DNA of 39,167 nt, from assembly GCF_001667035.1 (NCBI RefSeq), contig NZ_LZIR01000084.1, forward strand, positions 1 to 39,167, in the 5' to 3' direction. A program made the position numbers and the translations under genes. Each line of letters begins with the position of its first letter. Positions within the stretch are counted from its first letter, which is position 1. This DNA comes from Mycobacterium sp. 852002-51057_SCH5723018 (GTDB lineage Bacteria; Actinomycetota; Actinomycetes; Mycobacteriales; Mycobacteriaceae). Below, piece by piece: positions 9,067-16,209 of the stretch. The notes below the pieces were generated by a model. The model did not search any database, was not told where the DNA came from, and worked only from the letters and a program-made list of their open reading frames with translations.

Positions 9067-9496
9067 AGGTCGCGAGTTCATCAACAGCCGGCACCTCCTG
9101 GCGCAGTGCGAAGTCCGCTTCGCTCAGCCCGCCGGTGCGTTGGCAAGGCGAAAGATGCCGGCCGATCCGCAGGTTGAGTCCATGACGTTGCAACACGAGG
9201 CTGAGCCGGCGAAGGTGCTGCTCCCGGCCGAGATCGCCGGGGAACGGGACCCAGACGTCGGCCCGCGAGCGGATAGCCATGCCGACCGCGGCGACAACCT
9301 CGTCCGCCTCGGTGAGGTCGCTCCGCGAGCTGACTTCGTCGGGGGTGAACGTGATGATGTTGACGATCGCAATACCGTGGTCTGCGGCGCTGTGTGTGTG
9401 CATGGCGTGTTCGCGGCCGGTTTCATGGTCGCCGAGCACGATCACGCCGTGGGTCTCGATCCCGTCCTCATCATCATCGTCGTGGTGGTGCGCCAA
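9017..9496 (-). CDS. Hypothetical accessory protein (159 aa)
   Basis: An unrecognised ORF. The N-terminus is rich in His and Asp (MAHHHDDDDEDGIETHGV, then GREHAMHTHSAADHG), suggestive of metal binding. The middle reads naturally as a folded domain (TEADEVVAAVGMAIRSRADV, GREQHLRRLSLVLQRHGLNL, then RIGRHLSPC). The last 17 or so residues lie inside the 3' end of the convergent PHP gene and look arbitrary, so the original C-terminus may have been lost at an insertion boundary near 9066. It is probably co-transcribed after the ORF at 9575-9934. Confidence 0.5.
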   Translation of the reverse strand: MAHHHDDDDEDGIETHGVIVLGDHETGREHAMHTHSAADHGIAIVNIITFTPDEVSSRSDLTEADEVVAAVGMAIRSRADVWVPFPGDLGREQHLRRLSLVLQRHGLNLRIGRHLSPCQRTGGLSEADFALRQEVPAVDELATFSSSRSTPAACRPATC

Positions 9497-9574
9497 GACG
9501 GCTGCCTCCTGTCTGTGACCGAGCTGGCCACGGTGGACTTGTTCGTTGTCGATGAGGCCTCGGGGGGCCGCCGA

Positions 9575-9934
9575 TCACAAGAGGCCGGCACGCTCCAACC
9601 GGCGGCGGCAGCGCGTGCACGTCACAGCGTTGAGGTCGTCATGGCGGCGCCGGCGGATGACGCGCAGCGAGTTGGTGATGCTGCAGAGCGCCCAGCGGGA
9701 TACCACCGACCGCTGAGGGTGGTGCTTGACGGCGGCGGCGTGGACACGGGTGCCCCCGCGGACATCGACGGCCTCGTAGGTGATGGTGGGGATGGCGGCC
9801 CGCGCGCCCGTGGTGGTGCTCCCCACCCCGGTGTTCTCGATTAGCACGGTCAGGTCGTCACCGAGATCGTGCGCCGCCACTTCGCCGGGGCTGGGCACCG
9901 GGATTGTGAACGTCATGGAACCGGTCATGGGCAT
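9575..9934 (-). CDS. Small Cys-containing hypothetical protein (119 aa)
   Basis: An unrecognised ORF divergent from the DGQHR gene. The C-terminus has WALCSIT followed about 20 residues later by AVTCTRCRRRLE, resembling half of a zinc ribbon of the kind common in phage and plasmid accessory proteins of actinobacteria. The N-terminus (MTFTIPVPSPGEVAAHDLGD) precedes a stretch beginning LTVLIENTG that looks like beta strands. AAGGAAG lies just before ATG 9934, so the second ATG at 9928 has better spacing and may be the true start. Together with the next ORF it forms the leftward arm of the accessory block. Confidence 0.5.
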   Translation of the reverse strand: MPMTGSMTFTIPVPSPGEVAAHDLGDDLTVLIENTGVGSTTTGARAAIPTITYEAVDVRGGTRVHAAAVKHHPQRSVVSRWALCSITNSLRVIRRRRHDDLNAVTCTRCRRRLERAGLL

Positions 9935-10089
9935 CTTCCTTCTTGTCGTGGGACCTGCGCCCCGATACGCGTCAACCCTACCAGATTACGTAGAAAATCT
10001 TGCGTATCACGCCCTACGACGTTGAAAATATGTGATAGCATGGATACGGATCGCCGAAAATATCGGCAATACGCTAGAAAGGCATAGTA
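9935..10089. promoter_or_regulatory. Bidirectional promoter region with repeated GATACG sites
   Basis: An AT-rich divergent intergenic region unlike the surrounding DNA. GATACGC (9964-9970) and GCGTATC (10002-10008) form a perfect 7-bp inverted pair 31 nt apart; GATACG recurs at 10043-10048. TATCAC (10005-10010) and GTGATA (10032-10037) form another pair. A hairpin GCCGA/TCGGC (10053-10057, 10063-10067) sits in the leader of the rightward gene, whose ribosome binding site is GAAAGG at 10077-10082. This looks like a regulated two-way promoter. Confidence 0.55.
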
Positions 10090-11388
10090 ATGGAGTCCAC
10101 CGACAACCCGACGGGCACGCCCGTCGGTAATCCCAACCCAAATGCCAATCCGCCGGCGCGTCCTCAGTTCGGGCGCGTTGCGCTCCCGGCCATCGGCTAC
10201 TTCCAGGGGAACCGGCGGATGGTCACCACGGTGATGACGCCGGTCACGCTCGTCGACCAAGCCGGCCCGCGGGAGGCGTGGGACCCGTTGCACGGGACAG
10301 GCACCAACAGGAAAGAGGACGTGAACCACCGCAAGGGCATCGCCACCTACATCGAGGAGCACGAGGACTACGTGATCGGCGCGATCCTCGCCTACCTCGA
10401 TCCCATCGACGCGGAGTTCATCCCCGACGATCCGAACGACGACGGGAGCCCCACCATCGGAACCCTGTGGTACCGGCCGGGAGCCAAGATCGTCATCGGC
10501 GACGGCGGCCACCGGACCTCCGCGTTCGGCGACGTCATCACTGCTCACCGGGAGATCGCCGACGACGTGTTCAACCGGATGGCCCGCAACGGCCAGCCGC
10601 TGATCATCGTGCTTGACGGCGACCGCACCAACCGGGCGCGCGACTTCGTCACCTTGCAGAACAACTCGAAGCCGCTGAACCAGTCCATCGCTCAGTCGAT
10701 GAACCAGGAGAACGAGCTGAACAAGGCGCTGTTGGAGCACGTCATCAAGGGCAACGCCGTGCCGATCTTCGACGGCGGTAACCGGGTGGAGTTCCTGACG
10801 GACTCGCCGGGCAAGCTGTCCGCGAAGTTCGCCAGCTACAAGACCGTCAGGTACGCCTCCGGCACGCTGCTCGTGGGCACCGGCCACCGAACGAGCAAGG
10901 GCTGGGATGAGGCTGTCGTTATCGCCATGGCCCGCGCGGAGTCGGGGGAACGCGACCCGGTCAATGACCTGGTGGAGTTCTGGAAGGGCTACGGCAATCT
11001 GCCGGCCGTCGCGGCCGCGCAGGCGACCGAGAAGGGTGTGGCGCTGCTGCGCGCCGACACCTGGTTGACGAGCGCCAACGTGCTCTACGCGATCGCGGCC
11101 GCGGTGCACCGGGTCCGCCAGAGCAGGGTCTCGATCGCCGAGGCTTTCCAGGCGCTCGCTCTGTTCGACTTCTCGCGGACCAGTACGGCGCTGTACGGCA
11201 CCCTGGTCGAGCCGCCGACCAAGAAGGAGGACGGTACGTTCACCAAGCCGGCCAGCCGCACGGGCCGCGAGGCGTGGGAGAGCGCCGCGCAGGTGCTTGC
11301 CGACTTCATCCTCGCTCACCGGCCGGGTAGCGACGACCATCACCCCGATGCGGCCGAGGCCGCTCTGGCGGGGGCCAATTCGGCCTAA
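10090..11388 (+). CDS. DGQHR-domain (DndB-like) protein
   Basis: A 432-aa protein resembling the DGQHR/DndB family, whose best-known member regulates DNA phosphorothioation genes. The family signature appears as IGDGGHRTSAF (about 136-146; the usual D-G-Q-H-R is D-G-G-H-R here), with the downstream LQNNSKPLNQSIAQSM (about 189-204) matching the NxxxKP motif of the family. The N-terminus (about 1-26) is low-complexity, rich in Asn, Pro and Gly. No dndA/C/D/E, ssp or restriction gene is nearby, so it is an orphan. ATG 10090 has GAAAGG at 7-nt spacing. A strong hairpin follows at 11409. The function here is inferred only: possibly regulation of the divergent promoter, or a phage-defence or mobile-element accessory role. 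Confidence 0.7.
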   Translation: MESTDNPTGTPVGNPNPNANPPARPQFGRVALPAIGYFQGNRRMVTTVMTPVTLVDQAGPREAWDPLHGTGTNRKEDVNHRKGIATYIEEHEDYVIGAILAYLDPIDAEFIPDDPNDDGSPTIGTLWYRPGAKIVIGDGGHRTSAFGDVITAHREIADDVFNRMARNGQPLIIVLDGDRTNRARDFVTLQNNSKPLNQSIAQSMNQENELNKALLEHVIKGNAVPIFDGGNRVEFLTDSPGKLSAKFASYKTVRYASGTLLVGTGHRTSKGWDEAVVIAMARAESGERDPVNDLVEFWKGYGNLPAVAAAQATEKGVALLRADTWLTSANVLYAIAAAVHRVRQSRVSIAEAFQALALFDFSRTSTALYGTLVEPPTKKEDGTFTKPASRTGREAWESAAQVLADFILAHRPGSDDHHPDAAEAALAGANSA

Positions 11389-11785
11389 CCCAGCCTCATC
11401 TCACTGGCGCCCTGCTTGTCCTTGCAAGCAGGGCATCAGTGCGTTCTGGGCCCGAAATGGCGGCCGGGCCTGACTGGGTGGGTGCCGTGGATCGGGGCTG
11501 CAGTCCCCGGCAGAGCAACTTTCGAACGCGCGGATGGGGGACCCTCGACTGGGTGCAAATCTATGTATTGGAGTAGCCCAATGGGGACATTCCCTCCGCC
11601 ACCGGTCGAGGCCTCTTGTCGGTAATCGAGGAGGCGAAGTTCCACCGCGCCGCGCTTCGTACGACCGCCGCGACCGACGAAGCACTCGACCTCCGCGGGA
11701 GCGCCCTCCGAGGCCATGAGTCGCTCGTCCTGGCGCGCAGGCGTCAGCGCCGCGAAAGCGAATGTGGGTGGCCCGCGCGATCCCG
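11389..11785. other. Intergenic region after the DGQHR gene
   Basis: A gap of 397 nt. Besides the hairpin at 11409-11434 it contains a near-palindromic GGGGCTGCAGTCCCC around 11494-11508 and fragments of open frame on both strands with high third-position GC, for example a plus-strand stretch starting TTG 11616 (VIEEAKFHRAALRTTAATDE). None has a credible start, a ribosome binding site and a full-length product. I read it as decayed or non-coding sequence between the accessory block and dinB. Confidence 0.4.
11409..11434 (+). terminator. Strong hairpin after the DGQHR gene
   Basis: Perfect 10-bp arms GCCCTGCTTG (11409-11418) and CAAGCAGGGC (11425-11434) with a 6-nt loop, 20 nt after the stop at 11388. 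No T run follows. It is a likely intrinsic terminator or transcript-end stabiliser. Confidence 0.65.
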
Positions 11786-13000
11786 TCAGTCGGGGAGGTG
11801 CGGCATCTCGAGGCCGGGGTCGCGGCCGACGAGCACCGCGGGCGTGAGCGCTGACTTGCCGTAACGGTGGCGCACCCGGTCGATAGCCGCGTCAAGGTCA
11901 TCGGCGGCCAGCTCGCCTCTGGCCTCGCCGAACGGCAGCATCAGCTGCTGCGCGCCGCTGCGGTCGATGCCTGACACCGCGAAGCCGACCAGCGTCAGCC
12001 CGCGCTGCGCGATCAGCGGCGCGGCCGAGGCGACCAGCTGGCGGGCGGCGGTCAGGATGGGCTGGGTCGCCGAGGTGGCCCACGGCAACGTCCGTGACCG
12101 GGTCGCCCGCCCGAAGTCGTCGAACCGCAGGCGCAGCACCACCGTGCGACCGGTGCGACCGGCGGTGCGCATTCGGCCGGTGATCCGGTCGATCAGGGTG
12201 ACCACCACCGCGTCGACCTCGGTGGCCGACATGCGGTTTCCGGCACGGCCCAACGCCCGCTGTGCGCCCACCGAACGGCGGCGTACGCCGGTGGTCACGC
12301 GGCGGCGGTCGATGTTGCGCGACAGCGCGTACAGCTGTCGGCCCATGGCCGCCCCGAGCAGCGAGGCCAGCGTCGACTCGCTGAGCTCGGCGACGTCGGC
12401 GACGGTCGCGAGGCCGTGGGCGTGCAGCTTCTCGGCGGTCACCGCGCCGACGCCCCACAACCGGCGCACCGGCAACGGACGCAGGAAGGCCAGCTCCTGG
12501 TCGGGCGGCACCAGCAGCAGCCCGTCGGGCTTGGCCTCCTGGCTGGCGACCTTGGCGAGGAATTTCGTGCGGGCGACCCCGACGGTGATCGGCAGGCCGA
12601 CGCGGTCGCGGACGTCGGCGCGCAGCCGCTCGGCGATTTCGACCGGCGTGCCCGAGACCCGGCGCAGGCCCGCCACGTCGAGGAAGGCCTCATCGACCGA
12701 CAGCGGCTCAACGATCGGCGTGCAGTCGCGAAACACCTCGAACACCGCGTCGCTGGCGTGGGTGTAGGCGCCCATCCGGGGTGGGACGACGATGGCGTGG
12801 GGGCACAGCCGCCGGGCCTGCGCCCCGCCCATGGCGGTGCGCACCCCGTAGGCCTTGGCTTCGTAGCTGGCCGCGAGCACCACGCCGCCCCCGACGATCA
12901 CCGGCCTGCCGCGCAACGTGGGGTCGTCGCGCTGTTCGACGGACGCATAGAAGGAGTCCAGGTCCGCATGCAGGATGGACGCGTCGCACCGCACGAACAT
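11786..13000 (-). CDS. dinB: Y-family DNA polymerase IV (DinB1/DinX-like)
   Basis: A 404-aa translesion polymerase. HADLDSFYASVEQRDDP (about 11-27) and PLSVDEAFLDVAGLRR (about 105) carry the catalytic acidic residues; VARTKFLAKVASQEAKPDG is the conserved palm segment, and LRPLPVRRLWGVGAVTAEKL with the following TVADVAEL is the helix-hairpin-helix thumb. QQLMLPF at about 351-357 is a beta-clamp binding motif, as in mycobacterial DinB1. The sequence resembles M. tuberculosis DinX (Rv1537), which is not located here in that species. Start ATG 13000 (MFVRCDASILHADLD) lies within a perfect LexA-type box. It converges on nothing and is followed on the minus side by the 397-nt gap; ethR lies just upstream on the same strand. 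Confidence 0.93.
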   Translation of the reverse strand: MFVRCDASILHADLDSFYASVEQRDDPTLRGRPVIVGGGVVLAASYEAKAYGVRTAMGGAQARRLCPHAIVVPPRMGAYTHASDAVFEVFRDCTPIVEPLSVDEAFLDVAGLRRVSGTPVEIAERLRADVRDRVGLPITVGVARTKFLAKVASQEAKPDGLLLVPPDQELAFLRPLPVRRLWGVGAVTAEKLHAHGLATVADVAELSESTLASLLGAAMGRQLYALSRNIDRRRVTTGVRRRSVGAQRALGRAGNRMSATEVDAVVVTLIDRITGRMRTAGRTGRTVVLRLRFDDFGRATRSRTLPWATSATQPILTAARQLVASAAPLIAQRGLTLVGFAVSGIDRSGAQQLMLPFGEARGELAADDLDAAIDRVRHRYGKSALTPAVLVGRDPGLEMPHLPD

Positions 13001-13007
13001 ATGTTCG
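12994..13007. promoter_or_regulatory. LexA/SOS-type box over the dinB start
   Basis: CGAAC-ATAT-GTTCG is a perfect palindrome matching the mycobacterial LexA consensus core (CGAAC-N4-GTTCG). The dinB start codon (complement of 12998-13000) lies inside it, so bound LexA would block initiation. The promoter would have to lie in the 3' end of ethR. Confidence 0.75.
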
Positions 13008-13023
13008 CACAGGGCTATGACTG

Positions 13024-13665
13024 TTAGCCAGATTCGCCGTAGATGCTGGCGACCCAGATGTGCGTGAGGGTGTCGACGACCCGGTCCTGGTCGACCGCGG
13101 GCGTCGCGGCCGACAGCGCGGCCATCATGGTGCGCTCGTTCATCTGGTTCAGCGAGGTCGCCAGGTCCGCGGCCGCAATGGTCTCCGGCGCGGCACCACG
13201 AGCCCGTTCCGCGATGATCATGGCCGTGGTCTGGTCGATCCATTTCTGCATGTAGTCCGACCACACCGACCGCAGCTCCGAACTCGAGGCCAGCGCCTCG
13301 GTGGCGGCCCGAGCCAGCGCGCGATTCGACGCGAAGGCCGTGAAGAACGCCTTGATGCCGTTGCGCCAGACCCGGCGCGGGTCCGCAGGCAGCCGCTGGA
13401 TCGCGCCGTCGAACTCGGAGTCGGCTCGCGCGATCACCGGCTCCAGCAGCGAGAGGACCACCGCCTCCTTGGATTTGAAATAGAAGTAGAACGTCGGTCG
13501 CGAAAGGCCGGCGCCCTTGGCCAGGTCGTCGACCGAAATGGCGCCGAATCCCCGCTCCTCGAGCAGGCGCTCGGCGGTCGCCAGAATCGCCTGCTCGCGG
13601 TCGTCGCCGGAGGGGCGGATGGCGCGGCGGCCTCGGAGGGCGCGGGTCTGGCCGGCGGTTGTCAC
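13024..13665 (-). CDS. ethR: TetR-family repressor EthR
   Basis: A 213-aa TetR-family repressor of the divergent ethA monooxygenase gene. The N-terminal helix-turn-helix is clear: RRAIRPSGDDREQAILATAE, then ISVDDLAKGAGLSRPTFYFY and FKSKEAVVLSLL (about residues 40-70), closely matching M. tuberculosis EthR. The C-terminal ligand domain ends NERTMMAALSAATPAVDQDR followed by VVDTLTHIWVASIYGESG, again as in EthR. GTG 13665 (VTTAGQTRALRGRR) is chosen over upstream frame extension because it leaves a 76-nt divergent intergenic region, about the same as in M. tuberculosis. In that species the repressor limits activation of ethionamide. Confidence 0.95.
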   Translation of the reverse strand: MTTAGQTRALRGRRAIRPSGDDREQAILATAERLLEERGFGAISVDDLAKGAGLSRPTFYFYFKSKEAVVLSLLEPVIARADSEFDGAIQRLPADPRRVWRNGIKAFFTAFASNRALARAATEALASSSELRSVWSDYMQKWIDQTTAMIIAERARGAAPETIAAADLATSLNQMNERTMMAALSAATPAVDQDRVVDTLTHIWVASIYGESG

Positions 13666-13674
13666 GGCCGCTAC

Positions 13675-13729
13675 TTTACACGGCGTTGAGAGTTTCGACA
13701 GCCCGTTGACTCGCTCGACAGTGTGTTGA
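13675..13729. promoter_or_regulatory. EthR operator: three 20-bp tandem repeats
   Basis: Three units at exact 20-bp spacing: TTTACA-N4-GTTGA (13675-13689), TCGACA-N4-GTTGA (13695-13709) and TCGACA-N4-GTTGA (13715-13729). The total span of 55 bp equals the operator length reported for M. tuberculosis EthR, which binds cooperatively as several dimers. The last repeat touches the ethA -10 element TACCGT at 13730-13735. Confidence 0.8.
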
Positions 13730-13741
13730 TACCGTGGGCCC

Positions 13742-15211
13742 ATGACTGAGCACCTCGACGTCGTCATCGTCGGCGCAGGCATCTCCGGCGTGAGCGCGGC
13801 CTGGCACCTGCAGGACCGCTGTCCGACCAAGAGCTACGCCATCCTCGAACGCCGCGACGACCTGGGCGGCACGTGGGACCTGTTCAAGTACCCGGGCATC
13901 CGGTCGGACTCGGACATGTTCACCCTCGGGTTCCGGTTCAAGCCCTGGCGTTCGGCGAAGTCGATCGCCGACGGCGACTCGATCAAGACCTACATCAGAG
14001 AAGCCGCGGCCGAGAACGGGATCGACCGGCACATCCGCTACCGGCACCGGGTCCTGGCCGCGGATTGGTCCGACGCCGACAATCGCTGGACGGTGACCGT
14101 GGAGAACGACGGCCAGCGGAGCGAGATCACCTGTTCGTTCCTGTTCGCCTGCACCGGCTACTACAACTACGACCAGGGCTATTCGCCCACGTTCGCCGGC
14201 GCGGACGACTTCGAGGGCACCATCGTCCATCCGCAGCACTGGCCGGAGGACCTCGACTATGCGGGCAAGAAGATCATCGTCATCGGATCCGGCGCCACCG
14301 CGATCACCCTGATCCCGGCCCTGGTGAACTCCGGTTCGGGCCACGTGACGATGCTGCAGCGCTCACCGACCTACATCGGCTCGCTGCCCGGGGTCGACCC
14401 CTTTGCCGTGCGGGCCAACCGGCTGCTGCCGGACCGCCTCGCGCACATCGCGAATCGCTGGAAAGCCATCGCGTTCAGCACGCTTCAGTACCAGCTTTCG
14501 CGGAAGCGCCCCGCCTACATGCGCAAGACGCTGATGACGATGGCGCAGCGGCGCCTGCCCAAGGGTTATGACGTCGAGAAGCACTTCGGGCCGAAGTACA
14601 ACGTGTGGGACCAGCGGCTGTGCCTGGCGCCCGACGGGGACTTCTTCCGGACCATCCGGCACGGCAAGGCCGACGTCGTCACCGACACCATCGACCGGTT
14701 CACCAAGACCGGCATCCGGCTCACCTCCGGTGAGGAGTTGCAGGCCGACATCATCATCACCGCAACGGGTTTGAACATGCAGCTACTCGGCGGCGTGCAG
14801 CCGACCCGGAACGGGCAGTCCTTCGATCTGACGTCGCTGATGACCTACAAGGGCTGCATGTTCTCCAGGGTCCCCAACTTCGCCATCACCTTCGGATATA
14901 CGAACGCGTCGTGGACGCTGAAGGCCGACCTGGTGTCCGAATTCGTCTGCCGGCTGCTGAACTACATGGACGCCAAGGGTTTTGACACCGTGGAGCCGCA
15001 GCATCCGGGCGATGACGTGGACGAATTGCCGTTCATGGACTTTAACCCGGGCTATTTCCAGCGCTCGATGCACATGCTGCCCAAGTCGGGTTCGCGCGCG
15101 CCGTGGCGGCTCAAGCAGAACTATATGTTCGACATGCGGACGATCCGGCGCGGGAGGATCGACGACGAGGGTTTGCAGTTCGCGAAAAAGCCTGCGCCGG
15201 TGGCAGTTTAA
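13742..15211 (+). CDS. ethA: Baeyer-Villiger monooxygenase EthA
   Basis: A 489-aa FAD- and NADPH-dependent Baeyer-Villiger monooxygenase; in M. tuberculosis it activates ethionamide and related thioamide prodrugs. Residues 9-16 (IVGAGISG) bind FAD, GGTWDLFKYPGIRSDSDM follows, the family fingerprint FxGxxxHxxxW is at 157-167 (FEGTIVHPQHW), and IGSGATA (181-187) binds NADPH. Length and ends (MTEHLDVVIVGAGISG to FAKKPAPVAV) match EthA closely. ATG 13742 stands 6 nt after TACCGT, suggesting a leaderless mRNA. It converges on rraA with 3 nt between stops. Confidence 0.96.
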   Translation: MTEHLDVVIVGAGISGVSAAWHLQDRCPTKSYAILERRDDLGGTWDLFKYPGIRSDSDMFTLGFRFKPWRSAKSIADGDSIKTYIREAAAENGIDRHIRYRHRVLAADWSDADNRWTVTVENDGQRSEITCSFLFACTGYYNYDQGYSPTFAGADDFEGTIVHPQHWPEDLDYAGKKIIVIGSGATAITLIPALVNSGSGHVTMLQRSPTYIGSLPGVDPFAVRANRLLPDRLAHIANRWKAIAFSTLQYQLSRKRPAYMRKTLMTMAQRRLPKGYDVEKHFGPKYNVWDQRLCLAPDGDFFRTIRHGKADVVTDTIDRFTKTGIRLTSGEELQADIIITATGLNMQLLGGVQPTRNGQSFDLTSLMTYKGCMFSRVPNFAITFGYTNASWTLKADLVSEFVCRLLNYMDAKGFDTVEPQHPGDDVDELPFMDFNPGYFQRSMHMLPKSGSRAPWRLKQNYMFDMRTIRRGRIDDEGLQFAKKPAPVAV

Positions 15212-15214
15212 CGG

Positions 15215-15688
15215 TCAGACGACAACGATACCGTCGTCGTCGCTGTAGGCGATTTCGTCCGGCACGAACGTCACCCCGCCCAGGCTCAGCTCGACGTCGC
15301 GTTCCCCGGCCCCGGTCTTGGCGCTCTTGCGCGGGTTGGTGCCCAGCGCCTTGATGCCGATGTCGATGCCGCGCAGTGCCGCGGCGTCGCGCACCGCACC
15401 GTGGACCACCAGCCCCGCCCAGCCGTTGGAACGCGCCAGCTCGGCGATGACGTCACCGACCAGCGCGGTGTGCAGCGAGCCCGCGCCGTCGATCACCAGT
15501 ACCCCACCGTCACCCGGGCTCGAAAGCACCGACTTCAGCAGCGCGTTGTCCTGGAAGCAGCGCACGGTGGTGATCGGCCCGGCAAATTCGGAGCGGCCGC
15601 CGAACTGACGGAATTGGAGATCGCAGCTGCGGACGTCGGGCCCGATGTCGTCGACGAGGTCGGCGGTGGGCCGGAAGGATACGGCCAC
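15215..15688 (-). CDS. rraA: RraA-family protein (ribonuclease activity regulator)
   Basis: A 157-aa RraA-like protein, formerly annotated menG. It begins with GTG 15688 (MAVSFRPTADLVDDIGPDVR) and contains the family core FAGPITTVRCFQDNALLKS, GGVLVIDGAGSLHTALVGD, GLVVHGAVRDAAALRGIDIG and KALGTNPRKS. In E. coli RraA binds and inhibits RNase E; close relatives can be aldolases, so the precise role here is open. It starts 1 nt after the hns-like stop, indicating co-transcription. M. tuberculosis has the same arrangement (Rv3853 next to Rv3852). Confidence 0.93.
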   Translation of the reverse strand: MAVSFRPTADLVDDIGPDVRSCDLQFRQFGGRSEFAGPITTVRCFQDNALLKSVLSSPGDGGVLVIDGAGSLHTALVGDVIAELARSNGWAGLVVHGAVRDAAALRGIDIGIKALGTNPRKSAKTGAGERDVELSLGGVTFVPDEIAYSDDDGIVVV

Positions 15689-15689
15689 C

Positions 15690-16112
15690 TCAGCGGCGCC
15701 GCAGCTGGCGGATCAGCAGGATGGCCAAGAGGCTGACGGCCAGCGCAATCGCCCACGGCGTGGGGAACATGCTCGATTCGGGCGCCGGCACGGCGGGTAA
15801 GACGGGGTTCGGGGCGGCCTCGACGGTCGACTTCGCTTGTGCGGCAGCGTCTTTGGCGGCCGCGGCGAGCTGACCGTTGGCTTCGATTCGCTGCTGCATG
15901 TCGAGAGCCGGTTCAGGAGTGCTGGCGGGGGCCTTCTTAGCGGGTGCCTTTTTCGCCGGGGCCTTTTTGGCGGGTGCCTTTTTCGCCGGGGCCTTTTTGG
16001 CGGGTGCTTTCTTCGCAGGTGCCTTTTTGGCGGCCTTGGCGGGCGGCTTCTTCTCCGGCGGGGTCGCTGCGCCCTCGGGTTCGCCGTTGGGTTGGTCCTG
16101 CGGGTCTGCCAT
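15690..16112 (-). CDS. hns: Hns-like membrane-anchored DNA-binding protein (Rv3852-like)
   Basis: A 140-aa protein with three parts: an acidic and Pro-rich N-terminus (1-20), a basic Lys/Ala/Pro repeat region with about seven PAKKA-type pentads (about 22-62), a linker with an EALDMQQ-like helix, and a C-terminal membrane segment WAIALAVSLLAILLI followed by RQLRRR. The M. tuberculosis homologue (Rv3852, 134 aa) is described as a histone-like, membrane-bound nucleoid protein. AAGGAG precedes ATG 16112. The repeat DNA contains exact 30-bp copies, so length may vary between strains. Confidence 0.9.
   Translation of the reverse strand: MADPQDQPNGEPEGAATPPEKKPPAKAAKKAPAKKAPAKKAPAKKAPAKKAPAKKAPAKKAPASTPEPALDMQQRIEANGQLAAAAKDAAAQAKSTVEAAPNPVLPAVPAPESSMFPTPWAIALAVSLLAILLIRQLRRR
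15941..16030 (-). repeat. 30-bp tandem repeat in the hns-like gene
   Basis: The 30-bp units at 15941-15970 and 15971-16000 are identical, and 16001-16030 is a diverged third copy. Each encodes two PAKKA pentads. In-frame copy-number change would lengthen or shorten the basic tail without a frameshift. Confidence 0.85.
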
Positions 16113-16209
16113 GCGGCCGCTCCTTTGCAGCGTTCTCCGTGATTGCGAGCACCGGTTGCTTGGATCCCATCATGCCAGGAGGGGTGGTGCCGCCTCGGCG
16201 AGCGGGTCG

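Noticed and set aside
7918..9084. 388-aa minus-strand frame over the PHP gene
   Set aside because: The PHP-domain metal ligands on the plus strand establish the real gene.
9925..11343. 472-aa minus-strand frame over the DGQHR gene
   Set aside because: The plus strand has the ribosome binding site, family motifs and a downstream terminator hairpin.
15941..16030. Possible CRISPR repeats
   Set aside because: Repeats are contiguous without spacers and encode PAKKA pentads in frame.
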